DNA of 64,000 bases from assembly GCF_008831285.2 (NCBI RefSeq), contig NC_045140.1, forward strand, positions 21,574,370 to 21,638,369. The letters run 5' to 3'. Below the pieces are notes generated by a model. That model was not told where the DNA came from and searched no databases. It saw only the letters and a program-made list of their open reading frames with translations. Position 1 is the first letter of the stretch; every line of letters begins with the position of its first letter. Source of the DNA: Nymphaea colorata. Lineage: Eukaryota; Streptophyta; Magnoliopsida; Nymphaeales; Nymphaeaceae. Both the position numbers and the translations under genes were made by a program. Shown here in pieces: positions 36,185 to 48,030 of the stretch.

Positions 36185-39100
36185 TTATTGAAGAAAATCC
36201 AAGCTCACATCGGCTTTATGCACATCTAACAACACCGGCCGCTTAAAGTGAACCAGAAATGGCTTCCACATCTTCTGGGTCTCCTCGTCACAAATGACAC
36301 GTATAAGGCCCTTGAGGTGCATCACCGTTACGGGCAGCCTCGCCGAGCATTCCCTCACGTCGATCGTTTCCAAACCTTGCAGCCCCCCCATGGTTTCAGG
36401 AAGACTCGAAAGGTTTGAACATTCTGATAAATTCAGAAACTTCAGTTTCTTTAGTTCAGAAATGGATTTTGGCAGGCCCCCCATTGCTGTACATGCTCGC
36501 AATCTCAGCACCTCTAATTTGTTCATCCTACCAATTGCCTCCGGCAACTCGATTAGATCATGGCAATTGGTGATGCTCAGCTTCCTCAGATTGGGAATGT
36601 CGCAAACTGAAGTTGGCAATCTTTCTAATCCGTTGCAGTAGTCTATTTCGATTTCTGTGATCTCTGGAAATATGTTTGGAATGTCGAAAACTTGGGAGCT
36701 TTTCTCCTCACTGCAGTACTCTATTTCGATCTCTGTCATCTCTGGAAATATGTTGGGAACCTCCAAAACAGGAGAGCTTTCCTCCCCCCTGACTTCACAG
36801 AGCACCATGGACAGTTTCTGTAACCCAAGGAAAGGCTCTGCAAACGTATGAAGAATAGGTAATGATATCCTCTCCAACCTCACGCTTCTGAGGTTCTTTA
36901 GAGAACTTGATGGTGGCAGCCTGCTCAACTCTGCAGCAGTCGAGCTGCCATTGGCGATGATCAAAAGCTTAAGTGTTTCAATCTCCTTCAGAAAGGAAGG
37001 CAAAGAACAGGAACCGTGGGAAAAGTTCAAGATCAGTACTTCTGCACACGGGAATATTGGTGGAATGTACGTGTCAAAGTTTTTCTTCCCATCACCTGCA
37101 CAGAGATCAGTCGGAGACCAAATTCATCACAAGAACTGACATAAAAGAAAGGGGGTTCCCCATTAAGGGAATAGTGTTGGTTGTAAAACTCACCCATTTC
37201 CAAGGCAACAATTTGAGCTTCTGAGGTGAGATCGGCATTAGGACATTCATCCGTTTGATTTATAATGAGTCTCGTCTTCTTGGTCTTCTGGCTGGTGCAG
37301 TCGGCCAATTTCCTCAGTAGATCATGCTGAGTAACAAAGAGATCACCGAAGCCCTCATCTTCGTCCCAAGCTTCATTCCTTAAGGCATCAAACACAAAAA
37401 TTCAACTGACAAAAACAACGAGAATTGAGCAAGCGCTTAATTAGATCTCCAAAAAACTGATCTTCACTGTGATTGTTTTTCTTCCGGAAGTAATAGCCAT
37501 ACCTTCTTCTCTCGAAAACTTCAATCAGATGCCGATCAGCAAGATCTTTCAAAATGCTGAACGCACCGAGTTCAGTCTCGCCTCGAATTTGAACCCATAT
37601 ATCCATGACGGCGGCTGCGCGGATCCTTTTGTTATTGGGGAAGCAGATGAAGTCCATAAAGCAGTCACGTTGTTTATCAGACAAAGACTCTACGCTGCTC
37701 TCCAGGCAGCCAACGATCTGATCAAACGGATCACCGACGGTTTGCCGCCCTGTAGCAATCTTCGTCGCCGTCTCCTTCAATTTCCACTCACCTTGATTCT
37801 TCAGCGAGGCCCCTATCACCTTAAGTGCTAGTGGGAGTCTCATGCACCCTTCCACTATCTGAAAGTTCACAACCCATTGTCGAACAGCAAGTTAAAACGA
37901 TCTAAAATCTCACGTTCAGATGGCCGGATAGAAGTTGACTACATAACCTAAATGCCATATATATAATGCTAGTTAACAGCTGAAAAATTCACCTGTTCCA
38001 CGAGTCGAGGTTTCGACCTTCTGCGGCCTTGATCGGAATACTGAGCATAGTGGAAGAATAAACTTTTAGCTTCTTCCATCCCGAGCTTCGGTACTTGATA
38101 ACTATGATCAAGCCAGTTGAGTCCACCTCTGGTTGTGACGAGGGTCTTAAAACCCGGCCGTTTCCTGATAACCAATTTCTCTACCTCTGAATCAGGCCAA
38201 ACATCATCTAAAACCACTAGGACCATGCCTCTTTCCGGCTTCCATTCTTTCAGACCGGAGTTCAGCAGATTCATTGCATCATCGACGTCTTGAAATTCGG
38301 GCAACTTGCCAACATCACTTAGCAAGTCTCGCCATAGTCGGGAAACCATCTCCAACAAATTTGGTGTCCTTGAAATTGGTAAGAAGCTGATCTTGTAAAA
38401 CTTGTCTGTGAGATGAAACATGAAGAAAACTATCAAGGAATCGAACTCATAGGGAGATAGAATTTTAGTTGATGTTTTATCAAAAATGTCGTTTTCAAAT
38501 TAGAACCAAAATCCAAACTATCAAACGCCAAAGAAAACTAGAAGTGGAATTTTCATTGAAAACTAGCACTGAAATTTTCATTCCAATTTCAGTTTGAGGT
38601 GGATTTTTATTTCCATATTTTAATTCTAAAATCGAAATTCAAGACCGTCAAACTTTCCCTTAAGAAGAAAAAAAAAAGGAACTCACTTTTTTCTGGCCTA
38701 TTTTTCTCTTTTGATCATAAAAACTAGAAGTAGCACGTTTGCAATTGCAAACATGTTTGGAGTGAACTTCCATTATCATGAGAAACAAATTGAAACATTT
38801 GCTAATATGATAAGTATATAATTTGGGGATGGATAAAATCAAGTCCCAAGCCCTCACCTTTAACCTGCTCGCAGAACTTTGCGGCCAAAGTCGTCTTCCC
38901 ACACCCTCCTAGACCGCAGATTCCGAGCACGGAAACCTCTTCTAGAAACAGCTTCTGCTTCAACTCCTCCACCGGCTTCACCCATCCAACTGTTATTTCT
39001 GGTGGTTCTGGTACAGCAGTACCAGAAAATACTGGAGTGCCCGCGGTTCTTGTCGTCCTCGTAATCTCCCATACATCAATTATCATATTTGTGTTCACAA

Positions 39101-39461
39101 AGTTTCTCAGAGACTCATTCTGCTCTTTCAGTCTCTCCGCGTAAACTCTAACCAAGCAGGTGTTCCACATGGGCACCTTGATGCTTTTTTTAACCAGCAG
39201 GTCACATTCTTTCAGTTTCTGCAGCAGTTCTGCCATCTCCTGTTGTCTCACTTCTGATAACCTTTTGTCGCGGCTGAGATGATGTGCAGTTTTCTCGTCG
39301 AAATCCCTGACAGATTCAACCCGAGGCTCTAGAGTAATTAAGAGACTCTTGAGTTTTTCGAACTCGGTGTTGAAGAGTTCATGCGTCTTCCTCACTTCCT
39401 CAATGACTTTTATTAACCCCTTGATGATAGTAGCAGCTGAAATCGAAATTGGTTCCACCAT
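36185..39461 (-). CDS. NLR gene C: RPW8-NB-ARC-LRR (RNL) immune receptor, 822 aa
   Basis: Five exons: 38858-39461, 37993-38405, 37503-37858, 37194-37378, 36185-37095. Exons 1-4 have exactly the same lengths as in gene B. The total is 822 codons plus stop with no lesions. N-terminus MVEPISISAATIIKG; NB-ARC with GGCGKTT, kinase-2 VVLDDVW, KTLVTTR, RLPLAL, CFMDFICFP and QHD. The LRR has the same duplicated IFPE.TEIEI unit as B. Intron 1 is 452 bp against 176 bp in B, because of about 276 bp of extra AT-rich DNA. Intron 4 is 98 bp and not frame-neutral, unlike B's 99 bp. The C-terminal tail has three more residues than B. It is probably a recent duplicate of B, or its donor, with the same helper-NLR role. 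Confidence 0.9.
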
Positions 39462-41404
39462 TTTTTCTTGTTTCTCTTTGCTTTCTATTGCAGCAATTGA
39501 TATTATTCCTCAAACTTTGCCGTTGTCGATAAATTCGGTCGCCACTTCAACTTCTCTAGATCTCGCGAACTGGGATTCAGCCGGATCAGAACGGTCTGAG
39601 AATCTACTTCACACTTGACGGCCTCATCGTCTGAAAACAAGTATAAAACTTGCTAGTGTGAGACGTCGATTTGTTCATCTTAATGGTTCCAGACAATAGC
39701 CAATCTTCTCAATACCTTTTCTCACCATAAAAAACTTAAAATTAATGCAGTAGTTACTCTGTGCGTTTACCATTAAAACTGGATAAGTACTGATCAAACG
39801 AAAAGGAGCAAATATCCTGAAAATCCAATAACATGCTAAAATATAGTCAGGACAGTGACACGAGGAGGTACCGCAGTAATGGGGAGTCCAATTTTCTCAA
39901 CATGGCAACAGCCATTTCGTTGCAGGAAGAAAAGAAATCCTTCCTTCTTTTTGGGGCGGAAGTGCATGCATGTGCAGGCAATCACTTTCTTACCTTTTTT
40001 TTCCTTGAAATTAAAAACAAAAAAAATCTGAAATACTGTTTATCGAGCTGCCGGGTTTCATCGAGCAGATGAAAAGTCTAGTCCCACTTTTTTCTCCATG
40101 CTCCATCTTTCCTTGCCTCTGTTCCTTCTGCCCTGAGGCCACCACCACCAAAGTCACAAACTAATCTCACGCTAGGTCGAATCTCTTGACCTTTTCAGGA
40201 GAAAAAACTTCACAACTGTCCATATCAAGCATCAATGACCAATCAACCATCTCCCTCCGTCTCTCCCTGTCTCCCCATACTCTCCAGTTAACTAAATACA
40301 GTCGACGAAGAAAATTTGACAGCTTCCTTTCTCCTAGATAGCCCCTTTAAGATGGTAAGGTATAACGAAGGAACTTCTTTTCTCTTTCTCGCCAGAGGGA
40401 AGAAACAAATAAAAAACGATCTAAATTGAAGAATAAGAAGAAGCATCTCTCGTCCTCCAAGCAAAGCACTCCCGTCCACCTCTGGAAAAGAATATGGATT
40501 ATGCTCCCGTTTACCTTCAAGCGGGTCCCAGTCCAGGGCAGTTCTCAATAGATGAGTTCATTAGATGCCCTTCCGGATTGTCAAGAGGCAAGGAAAGGGA
40601 TGGTACTCCACAACAGGTGAATGCCCACGTAAAGAATCTGTCCTGATAGCGGTATAAAGTGTGATGCCAAAGAAAAGGGGCAGAAGCTTGTTCTTACAAG
40701 CTTGCTCGATTCATCATTGAGGAAAACTTTCACAGGAGAAGCCCTAAAATTATTCAAACGCACTTCTTTCAGAAAGCACCAAAGTTTTCTTTTTCCCCTC
40801 ATGCATAGAAACTGAGAGAAGACACCAACGCACTTTCATCATCCAACTTTCACAACTGTACGCAAAAGTGGTCTCGTTTCATCTACAAGCATCAATGAGC
40901 CAAGCCAGATTCAAGTCGACCATCGGTCAGATTCAACACAGATTAAAAGGGTATCTTTTGCGAATGACAAAGTTTACTCTTTAAAAAAAAAAGTGAAAGC
41001 TACGGAAAAGTAAAAGGAAACATAACGGTCTCTACGAAGTCGATCCGCGTCGCACTAGGCAGGTTTGAAGTCTGACGTGATCACGTAATCGGCCAGATCA
41101 CAAATTCCAATCCATTAAAATTTCAATCATAAAAAGAATGAGCAATCACGACAGACAGTGATCAGTGATCACAGCAACACCTACAAGGGACTAGCAAAAA
41201 CTCAAACGATATTGTTAAAGAGGTAATCTATATATGAGAGCTTAATTTCCAGTGGCAGCGACAGATCCGGAACTGCGATCAAGATGGAGAGTAAGTGAGA
41301 AGAATAAGTGGGGTAAAGCGGGGCACCGGGTTGGATACCACACACATTTTTTTGTATATATATAAAATCATAGTTGGTATGCATTCAAGAATCAGATTCT
41401 CTGG
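39462..41404. other. Gene C 5' flank and gene-poor spacer
   Basis: 39462-39610 resembles the flank of gene B and presumably holds the leader and promoter of C. The rest contains an imperfect repeat of a CACAACTGT...AAGCATCAATGA word (about 40210 and 40850) and short frames only. No gene was recognised. Confidence 0.55.
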
Positions 41405-41526
41405 TTAGAAAAGTAAATCGGTGTCGCGCAGAGCCTTCAGCTCCTCCGGGGTTACGCCGAACCTCCAACCGAAGCATGGCTTGCACCGATCGATCACAGC
41501 GACGTTCGCCTTCTTTTGAACACCGC
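41405..41526 (-). pseudogene. Isolated terminal exon-like fragment, unidentified
   Basis: On the minus strand an acceptor-like CTTGACAG is followed by 122 bp of open, GC-richer sequence. It reads KKANVAVIDRCKPCFGWRFG, then VTPEELKALRDTDLLF and a stop at 41405-41407. The composition and the CxxC word look like real protein, but no upstream exon was found, and repeat DNA begins about 100 bp further up. I do not recognise the family. It is probably a captured or stranded last exon; it could be a chance frame. Confidence 0.4.
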
Positions 41527-41624
41527 CTGTCAAGTCCGAGTATAAAAACATTTGCCCGAACATAAAAATCTGTATTTCTCTTCTCTATGCACGTCGTTTG
41601 AGCTTTTCAAAATGCGTTCGGGCA

Positions 41625-42086
41625 AGGGATGTCAACGGATCCAAGTTAAGCGGAATATATCCTTTCTTGTATCGGTTTTGTTCATATATTTGTGTTTGAA
41701 TGTAAACAAAGACAAGCCACATCTAAATTCAAAATCTATATACCTTTAACTATTTTCATTCTTTTCTTTCAGATATGAATATCAATAAAAAAAAAGTCAT
41801 ATCTAAATCCAAACTCAAAATCTGATTTCATAATATGAATCCAATCTCGATCTGATTTTTATGTTCATATATAAAGTTGAATTTAACTTTTGAACTGAAA
41901 CTGGTCGATTTTCAAAATGTAAGAGCATTGGGTATAAGATGTTTATTTAAAACTAAATCAAAATGAGTTTGAATCCGATAAGATGTCATTTCTTAAACCT
42001 CAATACGATCTGATTTCTTAATTAGATATTCAATTTGTTTTCATGTCTAAATTTTTCATTTTTTCAGTACGGTTCAATCGGATACA
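41625..42086. mobile_element. MITE-like element, second copy (reverse orientation)
   Basis: Starts GGGATGTCAACGGATCC, the inverse of the right end of the 7125-7556 element. It shares interior words (GAGCATTGGGTATAAGATGTT and the run of ATCTGATTT words) in inverted order. The far end is degraded. A 10-bp inverted repeat (TTGCCCGAAC at about 41553, GTTCGGGCAA at about 41613) lies just outside. Confidence 0.5.
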
Positions 42087-42579
42087 TTTACATGCAGATC
42101 GACGAACGAGCAAATAACGAAAATGCTCACGTTTTAAAGTCCCTTGCTTTTTCAATAAATTGTCCAACAGGTCATCCCCTTGTCCCTGACATTTTGGCAA
42201 AAAAAAAATACTATTATATTTTAAAAAAAAAACTTGGTCCCTTAATTTTTTTTAAGTTGAAACATATATCTTGGCCCCGTTAAAATTTTATTTGTTATTT
42301 ACCTGCTAAAGGCATTTGGCAATATCAACGGCTTCTTCTACTTTTGTTGCTTACATTTAAAAAAAAAAAAAAAAAAATCTACCCCCAAGTCGCGCTTTCT
42401 ACGGTGCAACATCCTGTTTAGGAGGAACGATAGATCACCCATTCTTACTCTCATTTGTTGTCAAATCTTTTTAAGGCGCGACATAAACATTTGAAATGAA
42501 AACTTGATAAGTTTATAACTTAAAAATGTAAGCTTGAGATCCCCTTCCTTTGCGTTCATGTAATTGCCATAGCTGCACG

Positions 42580-42580
<1 letters not shown>

Positions 42581-42617
<37 letters not shown>

Positions 42618-42626
42618 GTGTGTGTG
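42581..42626. repeat. (TA)n(TG)n compound microsatellite
   Basis: Pure TA run followed by TG repeats. The duplicated region at about 56185-56203 keeps only a short (TG)n, so the array has expanded or contracted since duplication. Confidence 0.95.
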
Positions 42627-42639
42627 AAGGATCTAATAT

Positions 42640-43857
42640 TTTCAAAGAAGGTCTAAAATTTGGTTATTCACATTAGTGCCACTCAACAAAAAAACTTCTG
42701 AATCCACTACTGTTTTCAGATATTGTAAGAGCGCAATCGGTTTTAGACATGGCTTCGTAATCACCAGCTGGGGAAAAAGCAGATGAGGCGCATGTGATCT
42801 TCATTTCGATAATGATAGACTCGCAATGCCCACTTCAAAAAAACAGTCAGCTCAAACTGAAATGAACAATTCCTATCGGTTCCTCCTTTTTCCTTTCCTT
42901 TTTTGTTAAAAATTTCACATTAATGCAAACCTTGCATCGTTGTGACTTAGATCGTCTAGAAATTCGAAAAAAAAAAAACCCAAATCTCGGTTTTAATTTG
43001 AAGAAATCACGATATTCCTCGCAACATAGATTCGGCAATCCAGTTGCCTTCTCTCTGTCCCCGCTTGAGACACTCCCTTTTACCATACAAACAAAATACA
43101 AAATTGTCCAAGATTATGAACATGGAGAATCAGGTCCAAAGACCCTTGATCAGATTTCTTCTATGAACAGCAAGCAAGATGAGTATATACACCTACTGCA
43201 GCATCTTGTGTGAAATTTCCAACCTTCAAATTTATTGATGTTGATGTCAATGGCTTCAAAAACAAGTATGATTTGTTACAAAACCTCTTTTAGCAAACAC
43301 AGAATAGTTATCCAAAAGTTTCTATTATACCAAGGTCAAAGCGTAGCAAGTACGTTGATACAATTGTTCAAACAAGTAGAGAAATGAGAAGGGGGGGCGG
43401 GGGGAGGGGTCGTCCCCTTTTCACTAGGACAGTCTATCTATTCCATTCCATCTCTCTTCCGACAAAAGGATCTGCAAACTCAGCTACAGAGGGTGCTAAA
43501 CTCCGGACCTCTTATCGTCTTTACGCTTTTAAGTCAACCATGTACAACGGAAGTTGAAATAAATTCAAAAGAATCAAAACTAGAGCAGTTTAGCTCAACA
43601 TCAATGAAGAAACATTTGTTGGATCTGCATTGCAGCATTGCCCAAAAAAAGAGTTAAGGTTATCCAATATGTCTATCAAGCGGAGAACGTAAAGAATGAA
43701 CTCCGCTTTACACAAGGCAAACAGAAATTACCAGTCTCAGTCTCATGTCTATGCAATCCTTTGTATAAGAAAGAACACAAACAGAAACTGATTACAACAT
43801 TTACCATTTTCATTCAACGCAGAAAAGTAGTGTCCTTGTCTAGCCACTCTGAGTTCC
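42640..43857. repeat. 3' flank of gene D, duplicated downstream of E and F
   Basis: 42640-43215 matches 56210-56800. 43215-43857 matches parts of 56800-57180 and 62780-63173. No gene is seen in any copy. A poly-A run lies at about 42357-42377. The matches show that D, E and F arose by tandem duplication of one unit including its 3' flank. Confidence 0.75.
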
Positions 43858-46800
43858 CTATTTGAGAAAATTTAAGCTCACGAGATCCTTACATCCGTGC
43901 ACCCTAAGCCTTCTCAACTTGGTCTTAACACTCTCCTCCCACAGAGTCTTAACATCTTCATCACATATAACATCTCTAAGGCCCTCGAGATTGATTAGCG
44001 CATCAGGAAGATTTGCAAAGCATCTCCTGAAGTCGATTTTTTCTAAGTTATGTAATACGCCTATGTTGTTAGGAAGATCTTTTATACGCGAACAGCAGAA
44101 GAGATCCAGAAATCTAAGTTTCCTTAGTCCAGAAAAAGAATCCGGTAAACTTTCCAGCGATGTGCATGCAGACAATCTTAAGACCTCTAACTTGCTCAGA
44201 CTGCCGATTTCCTCTGGCAACTCACAAAGATCGTGACAGTTGGTAATGCTAAGCTCCTGCAGATTGACAATGTTGCAGACTGCAGTGGGCAATTTCTCCA
44301 ATCCATCGCAGTAGTCTATTTCAAGCTCTGTGATGTCTGGAAACATAATTTGGATATCCCATCCTGGACCAATCTCCAGTACTTCATTGACCTTGCAGAG
44401 GACCATTGATAGCTTCTGTACTCCCTTGAAAGGCTTCATCAAGGTACAAGAAATAGGTAGTAATATCTTTTCTAATCTCACTGCCCTGAGAGATTTTAGA
44501 GAACCAGATGGTAGCGGTCCGCTTAACACTGCGGCACCCATGCTGTCATTCGCAATAATCAAAACTTTGAGATTTCCCATCCAATTCATAAATCGAGGCA
44601 GACAATAAAAATTGCAGGAAAAGCATAAAATAAGCACTTCAACACGAGGGAATGGTACATCAATCCTTTCCAAGTTTATACTTTCACCTGCAGAGAGACC
44701 AAATAAAGTTTTCTGTAATGGATGCAAAATAACAGAAAAATGAGAATTCCACCGAGTTGTATTTTATGCTTACCTCTATGTATAGAGACAATTTGTGCAA
44801 GATCCACTCTTAGGCTTGGGCCTCTAGTTCGGCGGATCTCAGTTTGTCTCCTACCAGTTTCGTCTCCGACCCCAAAAAGGCTATAAACCATCTTTTTAAT
44901 GACTCCTTTTATAAGTCTTCGAAGATCTCTCACAATCTTCAATATGAGACTAAATTTCTGAGGTGTTACAGATATCATATCTAATATATCTCCTTGCTTG
45001 ATTGTGAGCCTCGTATTTGGCATTTCCTTTCTAGAAACATATACAGCCAATTCATTCAAAAGATCATGCTGGGCGACAAAGAGATCACCGAAGCTCTTGT
45101 CAAGATCCGTAGTCTCATTCCTGGTGAGGCATAAAAGTCAAAATTAAAGTAGGGATCTGCGCCGATGCATAACTACTTAGGCCGATGCATAACTACTTAG
45201 CTTAGCTTTATGTACCTTGTTCTCTTGAAAAGCTCAATCAGATGCCGATCGGCTAGCTTCATCAAAATATTGTAAGCACGGGAACGGTCTTCATTTTGAC
45301 CACGAGTATGAACCCACATGTCCATAAGAGCAGCTGCCCGGATCCTTTTATTGTTAGGAAAGGAGCTTAGGTCCATAAAGCACTCACGTTCGGTTGGAGT
45401 CAAGTCTTGCAGGCTGGTGTACAGCGGCCTCAGAATCTTCTCATACTCGTCAAAAATTTGAGCATTCTGAAGACTTTCCGCTTTGCTTCTCCATTCGCCG
45501 ATCTCAGCGTTCTTCAGTGACTTTCCTATCACTTCAAGTGCTAGCGGGTGACAGTTGCAGCCTTTCACTATCTGAAAATGTGATGCAATTTCGAATTCAG
45601 GAACTTTGCACGCACAAAGTTGATGACCACTGAACGAGAACAGATGCTTAATCACATGTGCAGATGCAACATGGACGGTAGGTTCTCACTGGTCAGAACC
45701 ATTAGACTTTTGGGTAGCTCAATTTGTTTCGAGTACGCAAGTCCATAAAGGAGCTAGAGACATTGAGGATGGAATGTTTGTGAAATTTCTGAACTGTTAT
45801 TGTCAATTCTTTACGACTACTCGATTAAAAAATAACAAGGATTAATTTTTTATGAAACCAATTCTTGTTGTTATTTCTGCAAAAAGCTTAAATAAAAATG
45901 TCACAAAGAACAGTTGTCATAGTTTAGGAGTCGTGAAGGAGTTGAGTCTGTATCTCATGCACAATGATAGAGGAGATTTGGAAGAACCTGTTCCACCAGT
46001 TCCTCGTCCACATACTCAGAAGTTGGTCCTTGCAAGAGGGCATGATGACGGAACAAGTCCATGGCATCTTTCATGCTCAGCTGCTGGACGCGATAGCTCC
46101 AGTTCACACCATTAAGTTCCTCCCGAGACGTGACAAGAGTTTTCAGACCAGGCGTCCCGATTACAAGCCTCTCCAGCATGCTATCAGACAATACACCATC
46201 CAAGACCACCAGCATGCCCTTCCCCTGCGTCTTTCTCTTGTTCAGACACTGCTTCAGCTGCTCACGTGCACCATCTGCGCTCCCAAATTTTGGCAATGAA
46301 CCGCCTACCAAGTCATCCCATAGTTTACTGAACATTCCTGTCGGCCCTATCCAATCCAGCGGCTCTACTTCGTTCTTTTCTGTGGGAGAGTCTGCCGATC
46401 TTGGAATACTTATGTAGCTGATCCTTTCAAATTTGCCTGGGAAGATGCAAGATCATACGGAAGACACCAGCATTAGCCTTCTGGTTGAGAATTTAAGCAC
46501 ACGCACACAGACACATTTCTTACCATGGAAACAGAGAAGATTACAACACAAAAACACACACATCTTGCTCACCCCGAAAAATGCTGAAGCACGCATGCAA
46601 TATTACCCCGGAGTGAAATTTTATCACTTCTGTAAACCCTTTTTTTTTTCTTTTAAAGATTTTCATTCAAGAGCCAGTTATTGCAAAATTATGCCTCATC
46701 TGTCACTGCGAAAGCAAGCGTCATGTTCTGCCTTTCTGTCTTTTTAGATGGACTTTTAATGGCATCTTTTCCCTGAAATCACCTGCTGAGGGACCCCTTT

Positions 46801-48030
46801 ATCGATTAAAAGTAGAGTTTATGTACAATGAATAACTGAAGTCCCAACACTTCAGCATCTGATCTGATCTATTTCAGATCGAAAGTGGTAAAAATTTTGA
46901 AGAACCCCTCGAAGATCCAAGCCAGTATCACCGATCCCCAATTTGCATTTTGCAAACTTATTTACTCATCAGCAGATTTGCCTGTTTCTCAAAAAACAGT
47001 CACTTAACTGCAAACGATGTGCATTGCTTCCAATTACTAATTTTTTACCAAAAAAAAATCTACAAACTGTTGGACACTGGGACAGTGTGTACCACAAGAC
47101 CACCCGAGTCCTAACCTGAACCTGAGGGCAAGTGGGGAGCGTAACTTTCGCCTCTCACATACCACCTCAAAAAAGAGTTACCCTCTAGATAAGAAAATTT
47201 GAAATGAATTTTCACCTAAATAACAGCAAACTTTATCTACAGTTCCTGCAAAAATTACGAAACAAAAGTTTGAAATGAATATTCACTAAATAACAGCAAA
47301 CTTTCACGAAACGTGCGGCTTTTATTAGAAACGTGCGTTTTGGAAAGTAATTTTGTTCTTACGGGACTGAAGTTGGGCAGGAGAATGGGCACCAAAAAGG
47401 AGAAAGTCTTAATGGGGAATTCATTTATTTTATACCTTTGACTTGCTCACAGAGCTTTTTCGCCAGAGTGGATTTGCCATAGCCTCCGGCACCACAGATT
47501 CCGATGACCAGAAGTTCTTCCTGCAACAGTTTCTGCTTCAACTCTCCCACGGCCTCCGTCCATCCCACGGTGAACTCTGGTGGCTTCGGTACAGAACAAT
47601 CGTACTTCACTCTCCTGTTCGTCATCGTCTCTTCCCATATGTCCGCCACCATCACCCCCGTTACGAAACCGTTCAGGCTTTCGTTGCAGGCCTTCAGTTT
47701 CTCAGTGTAGAAATTGATCATGTGATACTTCCAAAATGACAGACGATTACATTTCTCAACCAGTTGCAGACAATCCTTCAATTGCTCCACCAAATTGGTC
47801 ATATCGGTCCGTCTTTGGACCGTTAGTCGGTCCTTCCTGCTCAGATCGGCGATTTCCTCATTGAACTGATTGACGGATTCAATTCGAGGAGTTAAATCCG
47901 CTAAATTTATCTTTAACTTATCATACTCGGTCTTGAAGCTATCGATTGTCTGCTGCGCCGTATTGATGGCTTTCATTATCCCCTTTATCACAGAAAGCGC
48001 TGTTATTGAGATGGAAATCGGCTCCACCAT
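43858..48030 (-). CDS. NLR gene D: RPW8-NB-ARC-LRR (RNL) receptor with divergent ATPase motifs, 858 aa
   Basis: Five exons: 47436-48030, 45988-46436, 45216-45571, 44774-45120, 43858-44687. All introns are GT-AG, phases are as in A-C, and the total is 858 codons plus stop. The RPW8-like N-terminus starts MVEPISISITALSVIKG. P-loop GGYGKST (Lys186, Ser187). Kinase-2 reads VVLDGVLSD (Asp278, Gly279): the second acidic residue and the Trp of the usual LDDVW are missing. The GLPL motif reads CHPL (355-358). QHD is kept (484-486). Exon 4 is 347 bp against 185-206 bp in the others and adds about 49 mostly basic residues (about 517-573) between QHD and the LRRs. No lesion breaks the frame. The changed kinase-2 suggests weakened ATP hydrolysis, so D could be constitutively ATP-bound, regulatory, or in early decay. 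It is the closest relative of pseudogene E and partial gene F. Confidence 0.85.
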
